From an uncultured Eubacterium sp. (GTDB taxonomy: Bacteria; Bacillota; Clostridia; Lachnospirales; Lachnospiraceae), in the NCBI GenBank assembly GCA_934351445.1, contig CAKRIZ010000006.1, positions 11,319 to 75,318 of the forward strand: 64,000 bases of DNA, written 5' to 3'. The translations under genes were made by a program, and so were the position numbers. The notes below the pieces were generated by a model, which had not been told where the DNA came from, searched no databases, and worked only from the letters and a program-made list of their open reading frames with translations. Within the stretch, counting starts at the first letter, position 1. Every line of letters begins with the position of its first letter. This document shows positions 18,004 through 26,988 of the stretch, piece after piece.

Positions 18004-19554
18004 ATGAAAAGACTATTAAGTATCCTGTTAATGATCTGTATGTTTGTAGCCGCAGGTCCGCAAGTCGCTTCGGCTGCAACGGGTTCGAAGGACAGTGCAA
18101 GGATTGTCCGAAACGTTTTTCTGGATCAGAAAACGCTGGACGATATGGGAACGCATACCTATAATGACATGACACAGGAAGAGTTTCTGGCGCTGGCGAT
18201 GAAGTATGTACCGGAAGGCACAGCTGTAAGAATGAAATTCTTTTATGACCATGACTATTATATCAGTAATGCGAGCGCATTTAATGAAGGAAAAATTACT
18301 GCCAAAATCTTGATCCTTGGTGATGACGGCAGCATGGAAAATATAACGTTCACCGTTAAGATACCGCAGATTAAGACGGATCCAAGCAATGCAGAAGCCG
18401 ATAAAAAGAAAGTAAATGCGGCAAAGAAACAGGTTGAGAAAGCGATGGCGGCGTATGCGTATGACAATTCAACGACATCTTCCGACCTTTTAAAAGCAGC
18501 AAAAGCTGCTGTTACAAACGGCGCACAGGTGGAATGGTATCAGGGAAAACCGGCTGTTGTAGTTGCTGCTACTGATTTCAAGGAGGGCTCAGCAGTTGGC
18601 TCATTTGAGATATCCTATGGAAGCCAGCGGTATATCTATAAATTCCATGGCACGATCAGCAAGCTTGAAGCAGAACCTGTGGATGAATCTACATTGAGCG
18701 GGATGGACAAAGCCGAAAAAGCAGTCCGGAAGGCATTAGATAGTATATCTTCTGATACAATGAAATCGGTTGAGACCGCCAAGGAAGCAATGCGTGCTGC
18801 GTTACCGGCTGGTTATACGATAGAATTTGGAAAGAATTTCGCTTTCCAGAAACCGACGATTGAGCAGAAGGGACAGTGTGGCGGAACCGTTACGATCAGT
18901 GATGGCACAGAGACACGTACCTGTGAAATTGGTACATGGTATGATAAGATCGTACAGAACAGACCGTCGAAAAAGATTTCTGTAAATTCATATGAATGGG
19001 AAATCCTTCGTCTTGTAAATATAGAGCGTGCAAAGCAGGGATTAAATTCTCTGAGTATGACAAAGATGCTTCAGAATGTTGCGGATGTACGTGAGGAGGA
19101 ATTGCTCGAATACTACAGCCACACCCGTCCGAACGGACAGGCGTGTGATACTGCGATTCCGTCAAGTGCAAAGGTTCGTGTCGTGAGGGAGAATATCTGT
19201 AGAGGTACGCAGCAGACACCCAAGAGTTGTATGTCATCATGGATGAATTCAACCGGACACAGAAAGAATATTCTTTCCAGTGATACACAGTATATTGGTG
19301 TTGGCGTTTCTAACGGAAGATGGATGCAGATGTTTACTGATGGTGCCCGTATTAAATCTGTGAAATCAAGTACCGGAAGTAAAGTATTTTCATCTGTAGA
19401 CGAAATGAACCGTGCGTATGCGATATTAACCGCTACCGATGGAACAGTATCATATATGCCATTGGATCCGGACAGCATGATCAAGGTAAAGGGCGGATAC
19501 CAGTTACGTGTAAACACACAGAAAAAAGTAATCTTTAAAATAAAAAGTAAATAA
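18004..19554 (+). CDS. Secreted CAP (SCP/PR-1) domain protein
   Basis: 516 residues. A signal peptide (basic start, hydrophobic core, cleavage after about VASAA near 24) is followed by two related segments of about 85 residues (about 135-220 and 240-325). Each has a helix-forming KAxKxxxKA start and a later G-(S/T)-(F/V)-xIS-(Y/D)-G strand pattern, so they look like an internal duplication. The C-terminal CAP domain (about 335-460) shows LVNIERAKQGL, YYSHTRPNG, ENI and SWMNSTGHRKNIL with its metal-binding histidines. CAP proteins are extracellular; their role in bacteria is mostly unknown. It is transcribed alone. Confidence 0.85.
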   Translation: MKRLLSILLMICMFVAAGPQVASAATGSKDSARIVRNVFLDQKTLDDMGTHTYNDMTQEEFLALAMKYVPEGTAVRMKFFYDHDYYISNASAFNEGKITAKILILGDDGSMENITFTVKIPQIKTDPSNAEADKKKVNAAKKQVEKAMAAYAYDNSTTSSDLLKAAKAAVTNGAQVEWYQGKPAVVVAATDFKEGSAVGSFEISYGSQRYIYKFHGTISKLEAEPVDESTLSGMDKAEKAVRKALDSISSDTMKSVETAKEAMRAALPAGYTIEFGKNFAFQKPTIEQKGQCGGTVTISDGTETRTCEIGTWYDKIVQNRPSKKISVNSYEWEILRLVNIERAKQGLNSLSMTKMLQNVADVREEELLEYYSHTRPNGQACDTAIPSSAKVRVVRENICRGTQQTPKSCMSSWMNSTGHRKNILSSDTQYIGVGVSNGRWMQMFTDGARIKSVKSSTGSKVFSSVDEMNRAYAILTATDGTVSYMPLDPDSMIKVKGGYQLRVNTQKKVIFKIKSK

Positions 19555-19636
19555 TTAGACTAAATAACAAAATAAAATAATAAAACTGAGTAATCAGTTA
19601 TTTCACAAAACAGGCCACAGGCGGTAGTCGAACGAT

Positions 19637-19660
19637 AAGACCACTGTTTGTGGTCTTTTT
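19637..19660 (+). terminator. Hairpin terminator between the CAP and acetyltransferase genes
   Basis: AAGACCAC, a five-base loop, GTGGTCTT and a run of five T. It ends immediately before the AGGAGG of the next gene, so it either ends the CAP transcript or acts as an attenuator for the acetyltransferase. The same core recurs in the terminator at 24224-24272. Confidence 0.7.
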
Positions 19661-19674
19661 AGGAGGATAAAAGT

Positions 19675-20169
19675 ATGAGGCAGATTACGCCTGCGACCGC
19701 GCAGGATACAGAGGAGATCTACCGGCTATACCGTTCACAGCTAGGAACGGAATGCTGTGTGTGGGATGAGAATTATCCGGGGTTGAAGGAGATCGCCTTT
19801 GACCTGGGCAGGGATGCACTGTTTGTCATGAGAGAAGATCAGGGTGATGGGCAGGCCATCATCGCAGCGATTTCACTGGATCAGGATGAAAATGTGGAAG
19901 GGCTGCCGTTTTGGAATCCCGATCTGCAGCCGGGTGGAGAGGTGTCGCGGCTGGCGGTGCATATTGACTGCCAGAATCAGGGCATTGCCAGGGAGATGAT
20001 CCGCTATGCGATGGGAGAACTGAAAAAACGCGGAAAGAAGAGTATTCATTATATGGTGAGTGAAAACAATGCCAAGGCAGTCCGGTCTTATGCTCATTTA
20101 GGGTTTGCACTTGCAGGAAAATGTGAGATGTACGGGCAGCCGTATTTATGTTACGAGCAGAAGCTGTAA
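19675..20169 (+). CDS. GNAT family N-acetyltransferase
   Basis: 164 residues. The start MRQITPATAQDTEEIYRLY is a typical GNAT first strand and helix; VSRLAVHIDCQNQGIAREMI (about 94-113) is the acetyl-CoA loop with the Q-x-x-G-x-A/G form, and VSENNAKAVRSYAHLGF is the last conserved helix. It transfers an acetyl group from acetyl-CoA to an unknown acceptor. AGGAGG precedes the ATG. Confidence 0.85.
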   Translation: MRQITPATAQDTEEIYRLYRSQLGTECCVWDENYPGLKEIAFDLGRDALFVMREDQGDGQAIIAAISLDQDENVEGLPFWNPDLQPGGEVSRLAVHIDCQNQGIAREMIRYAMGELKKRGKKSIHYMVSENNAKAVRSYAHLGFALAGKCEMYGQPYLCYEQKL

Positions 20170-20220
20170 AGGATGGGAGGATGTTTCGGATGTGGCGGTC
20201 GTAGTGACCGGCTGATAACA

Positions 20221-20257
20221 GAAAAACCTGCCAGCCGCTGTTGAGCAGGCTGGCAGG
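20221..20257. terminator. Hairpin terminator shared by the convergent acetyltransferase and TlpA-like genes
   Basis: CCTGCCAGC (20227-20235) pairs with GCTGGCAGG (20249-20257). On the reverse strand the stem is followed by TTTTTC, so it mainly serves the reverse-strand redox operon. Confidence 0.8.
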
Positions 20258-20272
20258 AGAAAACGTGGTGAA

Positions 20273-21202
20273 TTATTTATTTGAACTGTCTGCATTAATG
20301 TCTGCATCAATGACAGACTGAATCTGCTTCATCAGAGTATCATAGTTGTCCGTATTATCGATTCCACCGAGCATAGGATCGCCTACAATATTGCCATTCC
20401 GATCGACGAGTATAGTTGTAGGAAAGGCCATAATGTTAAAGGCGTATTTACATGCGGCTGAATCGGAGTTCAGGGAAATGTTGCGGTATTTAGCCCCCTG
20501 GCTTTCGAGAATAGCGGCAGCTTCTTTTATGGCAGCTTCATTTCCGTCCAGAGTCTCTGTGTTGATACCGATCACCTCGCCACCCATTGCCTTGAGTTCA
20601 TCATTTAATGCGTTGAGATCCGATAATTCGGCAACACAAGGCTTGCAGCCGGTAAACCAGAAATTGACGACAGTTACTGCATTTTTGGAGAACAGGCTTT
20701 CGTCAACAGAATTGCCATCAAAATCCTGACCGGAGAAATCACTGAAGGGAGAGGCAGTGTCAGAATTATTGGTCTGGTCGCTGGTATCGGATGCCGCATC
20801 TTCTTTTTCGATTTCCGCGATCTGTTCCTCAATGGTGCGTATAGTTTCGATATCCCCGGTGAGTGTTTTCAGCTCATCCTCTGTAAAGGAAGCCTTATTT
20901 GCTTCTACGGCGTCAGCCAGAGTGTCAGCATAATTGCTATCTGGATTCGCAGCATTCTTATCCATCATGCCAAACACCTTGTTCCATACGTCTTTATGTT
21001 CTGCAAACAACTGGTTCTCCTGCTGATACAGATCATCCAGCTTCGTCTTGGAGTCGCCTGCAGCTTGTGTGCCGGTTTCCGTCTGGGTATCCTGCGGCTT
21101 TTTAGAGTCTGCCGGTTGCGTGCCGCCGCATGCGGTCAGTGATAATGCCGTGCAAAGTGTAACGATTGTAAGTAATGATAATTTTGATAATTTTGTTTTC
21201 AT
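20273..21202 (-). CDS. TlpA/ResA-like thioredoxin-fold lipoprotein
   Basis: 309 residues. A signal peptide ends in the lipobox SLTAC (C25), so the protein should be lipid-anchored outside the membrane. Residues 30-150 are low-complexity and helical; a TlpA-like thioredoxin domain follows with VVNFWFTGCKPC (C186-x-x-C189) and a cis-Pro region AFPTTILVD. It should exchange thiols with extracytoplasmic proteins. It is the last gene of a reverse-strand operon with the ferredoxin-like membrane protein upstream, which could feed it electrons. ATTGCTCCT on the forward strand gives an AGGAGC site before the ATG. Confidence 0.85.
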   Translation of the reverse strand: MKTKLSKLSLLTIVTLCTALSLTACGGTQPADSKKPQDTQTETGTQAAGDSKTKLDDLYQQENQLFAEHKDVWNKVFGMMDKNAANPDSNYADTLADAVEANKASFTEDELKTLTGDIETIRTIEEQIAEIEKEDAASDTSDQTNNSDTASPFSDFSGQDFDGNSVDESLFSKNAVTVVNFWFTGCKPCVAELSDLNALNDELKAMGGEVIGINTETLDGNEAAIKEAAAILESQGAKYRNISLNSDSAACKYAFNIMAFPTTILVDRNGNIVGDPMLGGIDNTDNYDTLMKQIQSVIDADINADSSNK

Positions 21203-21263
21203 GAGTAATTGCTCCTTTGAATAATGTTTTTAAATAATTTGAAAATAATAATGAGTGAAATAG

Positions 21264-22151
21264 TTACCGGTTGTCTTTCTTTTGACATGATTTTCCCATA
21301 AACTGATAGCAGACCGCATCCGTTGGACAGACCTTTATGCAGGCCCCGCAGCGTATGCACTCCGGATGATTCGGAGTCTTGCACACATCGACGTCCATCT
21401 TACATGCTTTTGCACATTGGCCGCAGCCGACACATTTGCTGCTGTCAACTGTCATGTTGAGAAGGCTGACCTTATTAAATAACGAGTAGATTGCTCCAAG
21501 CGGACAAATCCATTTACAGAATGGTCTGTAAAATAAAATACTTAGCACAACTACTGCAATTAAAATCATACATTTGAAAGAAAAAAGCTTTCCTAATGCA
21601 GACCGGATAGCGGCATTTCCAAGCGAGAGCGGTATCGCACCCTCCAGGACACCCTGCGGACAAATATATTTACAGAAGAACGGGTCTCCCATTCCTATGG
21701 AGTTCGTTACAAGCATCGGAAGAAGTATAACGAAAACGATAAGAATGATATATTTCAGGTATCTGAGCGGCTTTAGCCGGGCTGTAGATAATTTTTTGCC
21801 GGGGATTTTATGAAGCAAATCCTGAAACCATCCAAATGGGCACAAAAAACCACATATAAATCGACCCAGGGTCACACCGAGTAAAATGAAAAATCCGGTT
21901 ATGTAGTATGAGAACTTAAATCCGGATGATCCGACCACTGCTTGAAAAGCACCGATCGGGCATGCCCCGGTCGCAGCAGGACAGGAATAGCAGTTCAGTC
22001 CGGGTACGCATACTGTTTTAGCATTGCCCTGATAGATTTTACCCTTAAATAAATTGGGGATGTGAATATTCGTAAGCAGCGTGGCGGCCGCCTGTATCCA
22101 TCCGCGCAGCTCTGCTATTTTTTTTGATCGTGATTTCTTTTTCTTATCCAA
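21264..22151 (-). CDS. NapH-like membrane ferredoxin (4Fe-4S binding protein)
   Basis: 295 residues if translation starts at the TTG at 22151, favoured because GGAG stands ten bases before it and the gene then overlaps the preceding microprotein by eight bases; a longer start at 22223 is possible. Membrane helices alternate with cysteine motifs: [22 protein letters not shown] and [10 protein letters not shown] on the cytoplasmic side, then a C-terminal ferredoxin with [11 protein letters not shown] and [15 protein letters not shown]. This is the NapH/MauN/YccM type of quinol- or ferredoxin-linked electron carrier. With a CXXC microprotein before it and a TlpA-like lipoprotein after it, it likely passes electrons across the membrane. 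Confidence 0.85.
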   Translation of the reverse strand: MDKKKKSRSKKIAELRGWIQAAATLLTNIHIPNLFKGKIYQGNAKTVCVPGLNCYSCPAATGACPIGAFQAVVGSSGFKFSYYITGFFILLGVTLGRFICGFLCPFGWFQDLLHKIPGKKLSTARLKPLRYLKYIILIVFVILLPMLVTNSIGMGDPFFCKYICPQGVLEGAIPLSLGNAAIRSALGKLFSFKCMILIAVVVLSILFYRPFCKWICPLGAIYSLFNKVSLLNMTVDSSKCVGCGQCAKACKMDVDVCKTPNHPECIRCGACIKVCPTDAVCYQFMGKSCQKKDNR

Positions 22152-22287
22152 TTCCGACACACTCCAGACATAATTTGATAGCTTTACTAAGCACGGCAGC
22201 CGCTTCACCTCTGGCTGCACCATAGCCCATCATGGCGGCACCGAGGATGAGCAGGACAATTTGACCTGTTTTTTGGCATTTCCACAT
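22144..22287 (-). CDS. CXXC motif membrane microprotein (CD1871A-like)
   Basis: 47 residues from the ATG at 22287, which has AGGAG seven bases upstream; an upstream in-frame ATG at 22341 lies in the promoter region and is less likely. One membrane helix (about 9-26, with LGAAMMGYG) is followed by a [18 protein letters not shown] stretch ending in the CLECVGIG tail. The arrangement matches, from memory, the small CD1871A family of Clostridia, which regularly precedes NapH-like and TlpA-like genes. Its cysteine pair may relay electrons or help assemble the redox complex; the function is not established. Confidence 0.75.
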   Translation of the reverse strand: MWKCQKTGQIVLLILGAAMMGYGAARGEAAAVLSKAIKLCLECVGIG

Positions 22288-22313
22288 ATGATTACTCCTT
22301 TGTTGTTGTATGA

Positions 22314-22352
22314 TTGACCAGCTGACTTTGGTATTATACAATATACGTTGTA
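22314..22352 (+). promoter_or_regulatory. Promoter and palindrome before the response regulator gene
   Basis: TTGACC (22314-22319), 17 bases, TACAAT (22337-22342). The -10 lies inside the inverted repeat TACAA-6-TTGTA (22337-22352), which faces the divergent redox operon too and is a candidate operator. Confidence 0.55.
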
Positions 22353-22381
22353 AAATTATTGTTAAGAAGCAGGTGAAAATT

Positions 22382-23062
22382 ATGAGATTATTAATCGTTG
22401 AGGATGAGAAACAAATATGTGATATGGTTGCTAAAAGCTTGTATGCTGCAGGGTATGAGGTGGATACCTGCTATGATGGGGAGGAGGCTCTCACTTGTAT
22501 CCTGTCGGAGAATTATGATCTGATTGTGTTGGACCTGAATCTGCCGGGCATGGATGGGATGGAGATTCTGAGAGAACTCAGGAAATACAATGATGAGACA
22601 AAAGTCCTCATCTTATCTGCCAGAGGACAGATCGCGGATAAGGTGGAGGGGCTGGATGCAGGGGCGAATGATTACATGGAAAAGCCCTTCCATCTGCAGG
22701 AGCTGGAGGCGCGCATCCGAAGTCTGACAAGAAGGAAATTTGTGCAGAAGGAGGTATGTCTGGTGTGCGGAGAAATAAAGTTTGATACGATGAAACGTGA
22801 GGCATATGCAAAGGGAGAGGCAGTTCCGCTGACAAGAAAAGAAAATGGTATATTAGAATATTTACTTATGAATCTGGGCAGGCCGGTCAGTCAGGAGGAG
22901 CTGATCGAGCATGTGTGGGATGCCTCGGCAGACAGCTTTAGCGGAGCGATCCGGGTACATATGTCTTCGCTCCGGAAAAAGCTAAAGGCGAAGCTGGGTT
23001 ACGATCCTATTGTGAACAAGGTAGGTGAGGGCTATAAAATACGGGAGGAGTCTGAACGATGA
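22382..23062 (+). CDS. OmpR-type response regulator
   Basis: 226 residues from the ATG at 22382; an upstream start at 22310 would precede the promoter. The receiver domain has the acidic pair E7/D8, phospho-acceptor D51 in [10 protein letters not shown] and K in YMEKPF; a winged-helix DNA-binding domain fills about 125-226. It overlaps the kinase gene by four bases (ATGA). Its divergent neighbour is the CXXC/NapH/TlpA operon, which it may regulate. Confidence 0.92.
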   Translation: MRLLIVEDEKQICDMVAKSLYAAGYEVDTCYDGEEALTCILSENYDLIVLDLNLPGMDGMEILRELRKYNDETKVLILSARGQIADKVEGLDAGANDYMEKPFHLQELEARIRSLTRRKFVQKEVCLVCGEIKFDTMKREAYAKGEAVPLTRKENGILEYLLMNLGRPVSQEELIEHVWDASADSFSGAIRVHMSSLRKKLKAKLGYDPIVNKVGEGYKIREESER

Positions 23063-24240
23063 AAAGGATGTCGCTGCAATGGAGGCTTACATGCATCACT
23101 ACATTGTGTATTGCCATTATATGCGGATGCCTGACGCTGTTTGTCTATAAAAACGGTGTGTATTATATTGATTCCCTGCAGGAGAAGGTAGAGTCCCAGG
23201 GAGATGGGAAAGGGAATACATCCGAGCAGATCTATATCAGTATTCCGGATGATAAGTGGGATGAGTTTGCAGCAGAAGTCTCCGTCCAGGCGTACAATAA
23301 TAAGGCTGACTACAAAAGAAACAGTCTGGTCATATCAGCATTACTGGCTCTGCTGGGAGGAGTGGCCACGTATTTTATCAGTGGACATGCACTCAGACCA
23401 ATCAGGGAGTTCTCAGATCAAATAGAAGCGGTGCAGGCCCAGAATCTGTCTGATTCACGCATAGAGGAATGTCATGTGAAAGAACTGAACCAGCTGGGCA
23501 TTTCCTATAATAAGATGCTCGAACGTCTGTCGGATGCATTTGAGATACAGAGGCAGTTTACCGCAAATGCAGCACATGAGCTGCGCACACCATTGGCATT
23601 GATGCAGGTGCAGCTGGATCTGTACAATGCTGCCGGGCATCCGGGAAATGATGCAGACACATTACAGACGATCCGGATGGTTACGGAACAAAATGACAAA
23701 CTAAACAGGATGGTAAAGACGCTCCTTGACATGAGTGAGCTTCAGACCGTGGGCAGGGATGACAGAATTATCGTGGATGCCATTGTGGAAGAGGTTTTGG
23801 CAGATCTGGAGCCTCTTGCACAGGAAAAGAATATAAAGCTCGTTGGAGCATGTGAGGATACCACGATGACGGGAAGTGATATTCTCATTTACAGGCTCGT
23901 ATATAATCTGGTTGAGAATGCCATAAAATATAATCATCCGGGCGGACAGGTCACGGTCACCTCCTGCCAGAAGGAAAAGCAGGTTTATCTGTTGGTAGAG
24001 GATACGGGCAGTGGAATCCCACCGGAGCTGAGAGAGCGGGTGTTTGACCCATTCTTCCGCGTGGATAAATCCAGGAGCCGTGAGCTGGGAGGCGTAGGGC
24101 TCGGACTTGCTCTTGTCCGTGAAATTGTGAAAGTACATGATGGCATCATTACGATTCAGCCAAATCCGGCAGGAGGAACGATTTTTGAGGTAGTATTCGC
24201 CCGGCAGAATTTTCTTGACAAACAAGACCACAAGCAGTAG
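23059..24240 (+). CDS. Sensor histidine kinase
   Basis: 393 residues. Two membrane helices (about 9-28 and 90-108) enclose a short sensor loop of about 60 residues; a HAMP domain follows, then the phospho-acceptor H173 in AAHELRTP, an N-box (LVENAIKYN), DTGSGIP and GVGLGLALV ATP-lid motifs. It is the partner of the response regulator whose stop overlaps its start. The small extracytoplasmic loop has no cysteine pair, so direct redox sensing is not evident. Confidence 0.92.
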   Translation: MKRMSLQWRLTCITTLCIAIICGCLTLFVYKNGVYYIDSLQEKVESQGDGKGNTSEQIYISIPDDKWDEFAAEVSVQAYNNKADYKRNSLVISALLALLGGVATYFISGHALRPIREFSDQIEAVQAQNLSDSRIEECHVKELNQLGISYNKMLERLSDAFEIQRQFTANAAHELRTPLALMQVQLDLYNAAGHPGNDADTLQTIRMVTEQNDKLNRMVKTLLDMSELQTVGRDDRIIVDAIVEEVLADLEPLAQEKNIKLVGACEDTTMTGSDILIYRLVYNLVENAIKYNHPGGQVTVTSCQKEKQVYLLVEDTGSGIPPELRERVFDPFFRVDKSRSRELGGVGLGLALVREIVKVHDGIITIQPNPAGGTIFEVVFARQNFLDKQDHKQ

Positions 24241-24272
24241 TCTATATATAAGACTACTGCTTGTGGTCTTTT
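24224..24272 (+). terminator. Long perfect hairpin terminator containing the kinase stop codon
   Basis: Two 20-base arms (24224-24243 and 24251-24270) pair perfectly around ATATATA and end in TTTT. The kinase stop codon TAG (24238-24240) lies in the left arm. Confidence 0.9.
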
Positions 24273-24308
24273 GCGCGCGATACATTTGCAGATTAGGAGG
24301 TTTTATGT

Positions 24309-24668
24309 ATGGAGATTCAGTTAGGTGTGGTTGAAGCGAAGTATGCGGATATGATCTGGGAGCATGAGCCGGTGACATCATCAGAGCTCGTCAAGCTGAC
24401 AGCGGTAGCGTTCAACTGGAAACGGACGACTGCACACAATGTGCTGCGCCGGCTGATTGATAAGGGATTATTCAAAAACGAGAACGGATTAGTGACAGCT
24501 GTGTTATCAAGAGAAGAATTTTATGCAAAACAGAGCAGGCAATATGTAGAAGATACCTTTGCGGGCTCACTTCCGGCGTTTATCGCCGCATTTACGCAGC
24601 ATACGAAGCTGACACAGGAAGAAGCAGACACCATTCGGAAAATGATTGATCAGGCGGAGGAAAAATAG
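24309..24668 (+). CDS. BlaI/MecI/CopY family repressor
   Basis: 119 residues. The winged helix (about 10-70, including WKRTTAHNVLRRLIDKGL) and the dimer-forming C-terminal helices match the BlaI/MecI family, whose members repress until cleaved by a membrane metalloprotease. AGGAGG lies eight bases before the ATG. The next gene encodes just such a protease and starts one base after this gene's stop, so they form a sensor-repressor pair. The target genes are unknown and no beta-lactamase gene is adjacent. Confidence 0.9.
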   Translation: MEIQLGVVEAKYADMIWEHEPVTSSELVKLTAVAFNWKRTTAHNVLRRLIDKGLFKNENGLVTAVLSREEFYAKQSRQYVEDTFAGSLPAFIAAFTQHTKLTQEEADTIRKMIDQAEEK

Positions 24669-24669
24669 T

Positions 24670-26856
24670 ATGGGAGATATATTCTTACAGCTTTTAAATA
24701 TGAGTATCACCGCAGGCTGGCTTGTGCTGGCAGTGTTAGCGGTGCGTTTTCTGTTCCGGAACATGCCAAAATGGATTTGTTGTCTGCTCTGGGCGGCCGT
24801 GGCGCTGAGACTGCTCGTGCCGTTTTCAATTGAGAGTCCGTTTAGTTTACAGCCGAGTGCGCAGCCAATCCAGTCAACGACTGTTATGGATGGTGGAGTA
24901 AAGACGTATGTACCATCGATAGACAGCCGTGCCTCATTTGTGGAGAACCGGGTGAATCCGGCATTGCGTGATGCGTTTGCCTATCAGGAGTCAGAGAGCG
25001 CCGCGCCGGTGCAGATTGTCACAGAGATCGCCGGATGCATCTGGCTCGTTGGAATGGCTGTGCTACTGATCTATGCGCTGGTGGGTGTTATCCGGCTGCA
25101 TCGCTCTGTGCGGGAAGCGATCCGTTACAGGGACAATAGTTATGTGTGCGATGCAGTGACGACACCTTTTCTTCTCGGAGTGTTCAGACCGCGTATCTAT
25201 CTGCCGTCTGCATTGCCGCAGGCGGAGATGGAGTATGTTCTGGCACATGAGCGGGCGCATCTGAAACGGGGCGATCATGTGTGGAAAACGATCGGTTATC
25301 TGATGCTATGTGTGTATTGGTTTCATCCGCTGTGCTGGATTGCTTATCTCATGTTGTGCAAGGATATCGAGCTCGCCTGTGATGAGAGGGTGATCCGGGA
25401 TATGAGCTATGACGATAAAAAAGAGTATTCGAGAGTCTTATTATCCTGTGCGACGCAGCGGCGGTTTGTACTCAGTTGTCCGCTCGCATTCGGAGAAGTA
25501 GGAGTGAAGGAGCGTGTAAAATCTGTGCTGAATCATAAAAAGGCAACGTTGGGAGCGACCATTCTGGCTGTTATAGTATGTGTGCTCGTTGCGGTCTGTT
25601 TTTTGACCAATCCGATCGGATTTCAGTATGATGAAACAAAAGATGTCATTGTTTCTGCGGTTTCCTTTGATCACCGCGGGCAGAGTGATGCCGCTGCGGT
25701 TGAGCTGAGCGCTGCACGTATCGATGGGCTGGGATCCTGGCTGGCACATGTGAAAAAAACCAGCCGAAGCAATGAATTCGCAGGATTGACACCGCTATAC
25801 CAGATCCGGGCGGTATTATCCGATGGCACCGATATCTGTGCAAGCGGATATTCTGCGACGGATGAGGACCTGGTGGATATCGAGAGAGACGGTGTGCATT
25901 ACGTGGTCGCAGATACAGATTTTGAAGCATATGTAAGCCGGATCTGTAAGGGAGAGGATGTGGCTGCGGCGACAGCTGCTCCAGGGACAGCTTCTGCCGG
26001 CAAAATGGAAACAGATGATGTACAGCAGCCTCTGATTCAGGATCAGACAGAATGCATTGATGAACTGACGCGTGTCGTCAGCAGTGTCGGGCTGGAACAT
26101 GCCTACCCGTGGAACCATACAGCGGATTTGAAGGAGCATACGGATGCACTGATAAAAATGGCATCGGATGATACGGGGCGTTATGAAATATACGGTATTA
26201 TGAGCAAAAAATACGGCACATATGGTATGCTGCTCAATGACGGAGCCGGTGGCTCAGAAAACTGGAACTTTGCCTGTGTGCCGTGGTATTATTCGGGCTT
26301 AGCGGATGATGAACCGGTATTAGAGTGGGATAGTTCAGGAGCGGATAAGTATTCGTTTGACAAGTATGTGTTCTCCTATGTGTCAGACTATGAGAACGGT
26401 GCACCGGTATGGTGTGAGACCGTCTTAGACTGCGGATATGATACCGGGCATATGGAATTCATGTCAGAGGAAGCATACGATGAGAGGATGAGATGGCTGG
26501 GCGATGTCGGGGAGGAGATGGTCTACATCGATTGGCTGAGGGAAAGATCCTGCGCGTTTGACCCGGTGGAATGGGTAGAGGTGCCGGGTGAACGTGCCGA
26601 TGAACTGGGAATCACAGAGGAGGATGCGCCCTCCGGATTTTACATCTATAACGAGTCCATAGATTTTGATAAACGTCCGGTCGATGACAACTGTAGATTC
26701 CAGATACTCGACTGGGAGAATAATTACGAGCCGAAACATGTGACGCGGGAAGAAATGGAACAGATCTTAGAGGAGCGGAAGGATCTGAATATTCCTTACA
26801 AGCTCAGGATAGAAAACAATTATATTACTGCCGTGACAGAGCAGTATGTGCCGTAG
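24670..26856 (+). CDS. BlaR1-like M56 membrane metallopeptidase with an unfamiliar extracytoplasmic domain
   Basis: 728 residues from the ATG at 24670 (GGAGG upstream; a TTG start at 24646 would lie inside the repressor gene). Four membrane helices in the first 310 residues and the zinc motif HERAH (about 193-197), with a downstream ELACDERV helix, define the M56 peptidase. Residues about 320-728 lie outside the membrane. They lack the SxxK and KTG motifs of the penicillin-binding sensor of BlaR1 and are Asp/Glu/Tyr-rich. The protein probably senses another envelope signal and cleaves the upstream BlaI-like repressor; the signal is unknown. Confidence 0.82.
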   Translation: MGDIFLQLLNMSITAGWLVLAVLAVRFLFRNMPKWICCLLWAAVALRLLVPFSIESPFSLQPSAQPIQSTTVMDGGVKTYVPSIDSRASFVENRVNPALRDAFAYQESESAAPVQIVTEIAGCIWLVGMAVLLIYALVGVIRLHRSVREAIRYRDNSYVCDAVTTPFLLGVFRPRIYLPSALPQAEMEYVLAHERAHLKRGDHVWKTIGYLMLCVYWFHPLCWIAYLMLCKDIELACDERVIRDMSYDDKKEYSRVLLSCATQRRFVLSCPLAFGEVGVKERVKSVLNHKKATLGATILAVIVCVLVAVCFLTNPIGFQYDETKDVIVSAVSFDHRGQSDAAAVELSAARIDGLGSWLAHVKKTSRSNEFAGLTPLYQIRAVLSDGTDICASGYSATDEDLVDIERDGVHYVVADTDFEAYVSRICKGEDVAAATAAPGTASAGKMETDDVQQPLIQDQTECIDELTRVVSSVGLEHAYPWNHTADLKEHTDALIKMASDDTGRYEIYGIMSKKYGTYGMLLNDGAGGSENWNFACVPWYYSGLADDEPVLEWDSSGADKYSFDKYVFSYVSDYENGAPVWCETVLDCGYDTGHMEFMSEEAYDERMRWLGDVGEEMVYIDWLRERSCAFDPVEWVEVPGERADELGITEEDAPSGFYIYNESIDFDKRPVDDNCRFQILDWENNYEPKHVTREEMEQILEERKDLNIPYKLRIENNYITAVTEQYVP

Positions 26857-26988
26857 AGAGGGATAAGTCTGTTACTCTGTGAAAAAGAAGTGAGAAAAGT
26901 GATACAACCGTTTCATTTTGTGGTAAAATGAGAAAAATAACAAGTACAGAACAGGGGAAAGCAGGAAGGTGTTCTGGGGGGAGGTATC

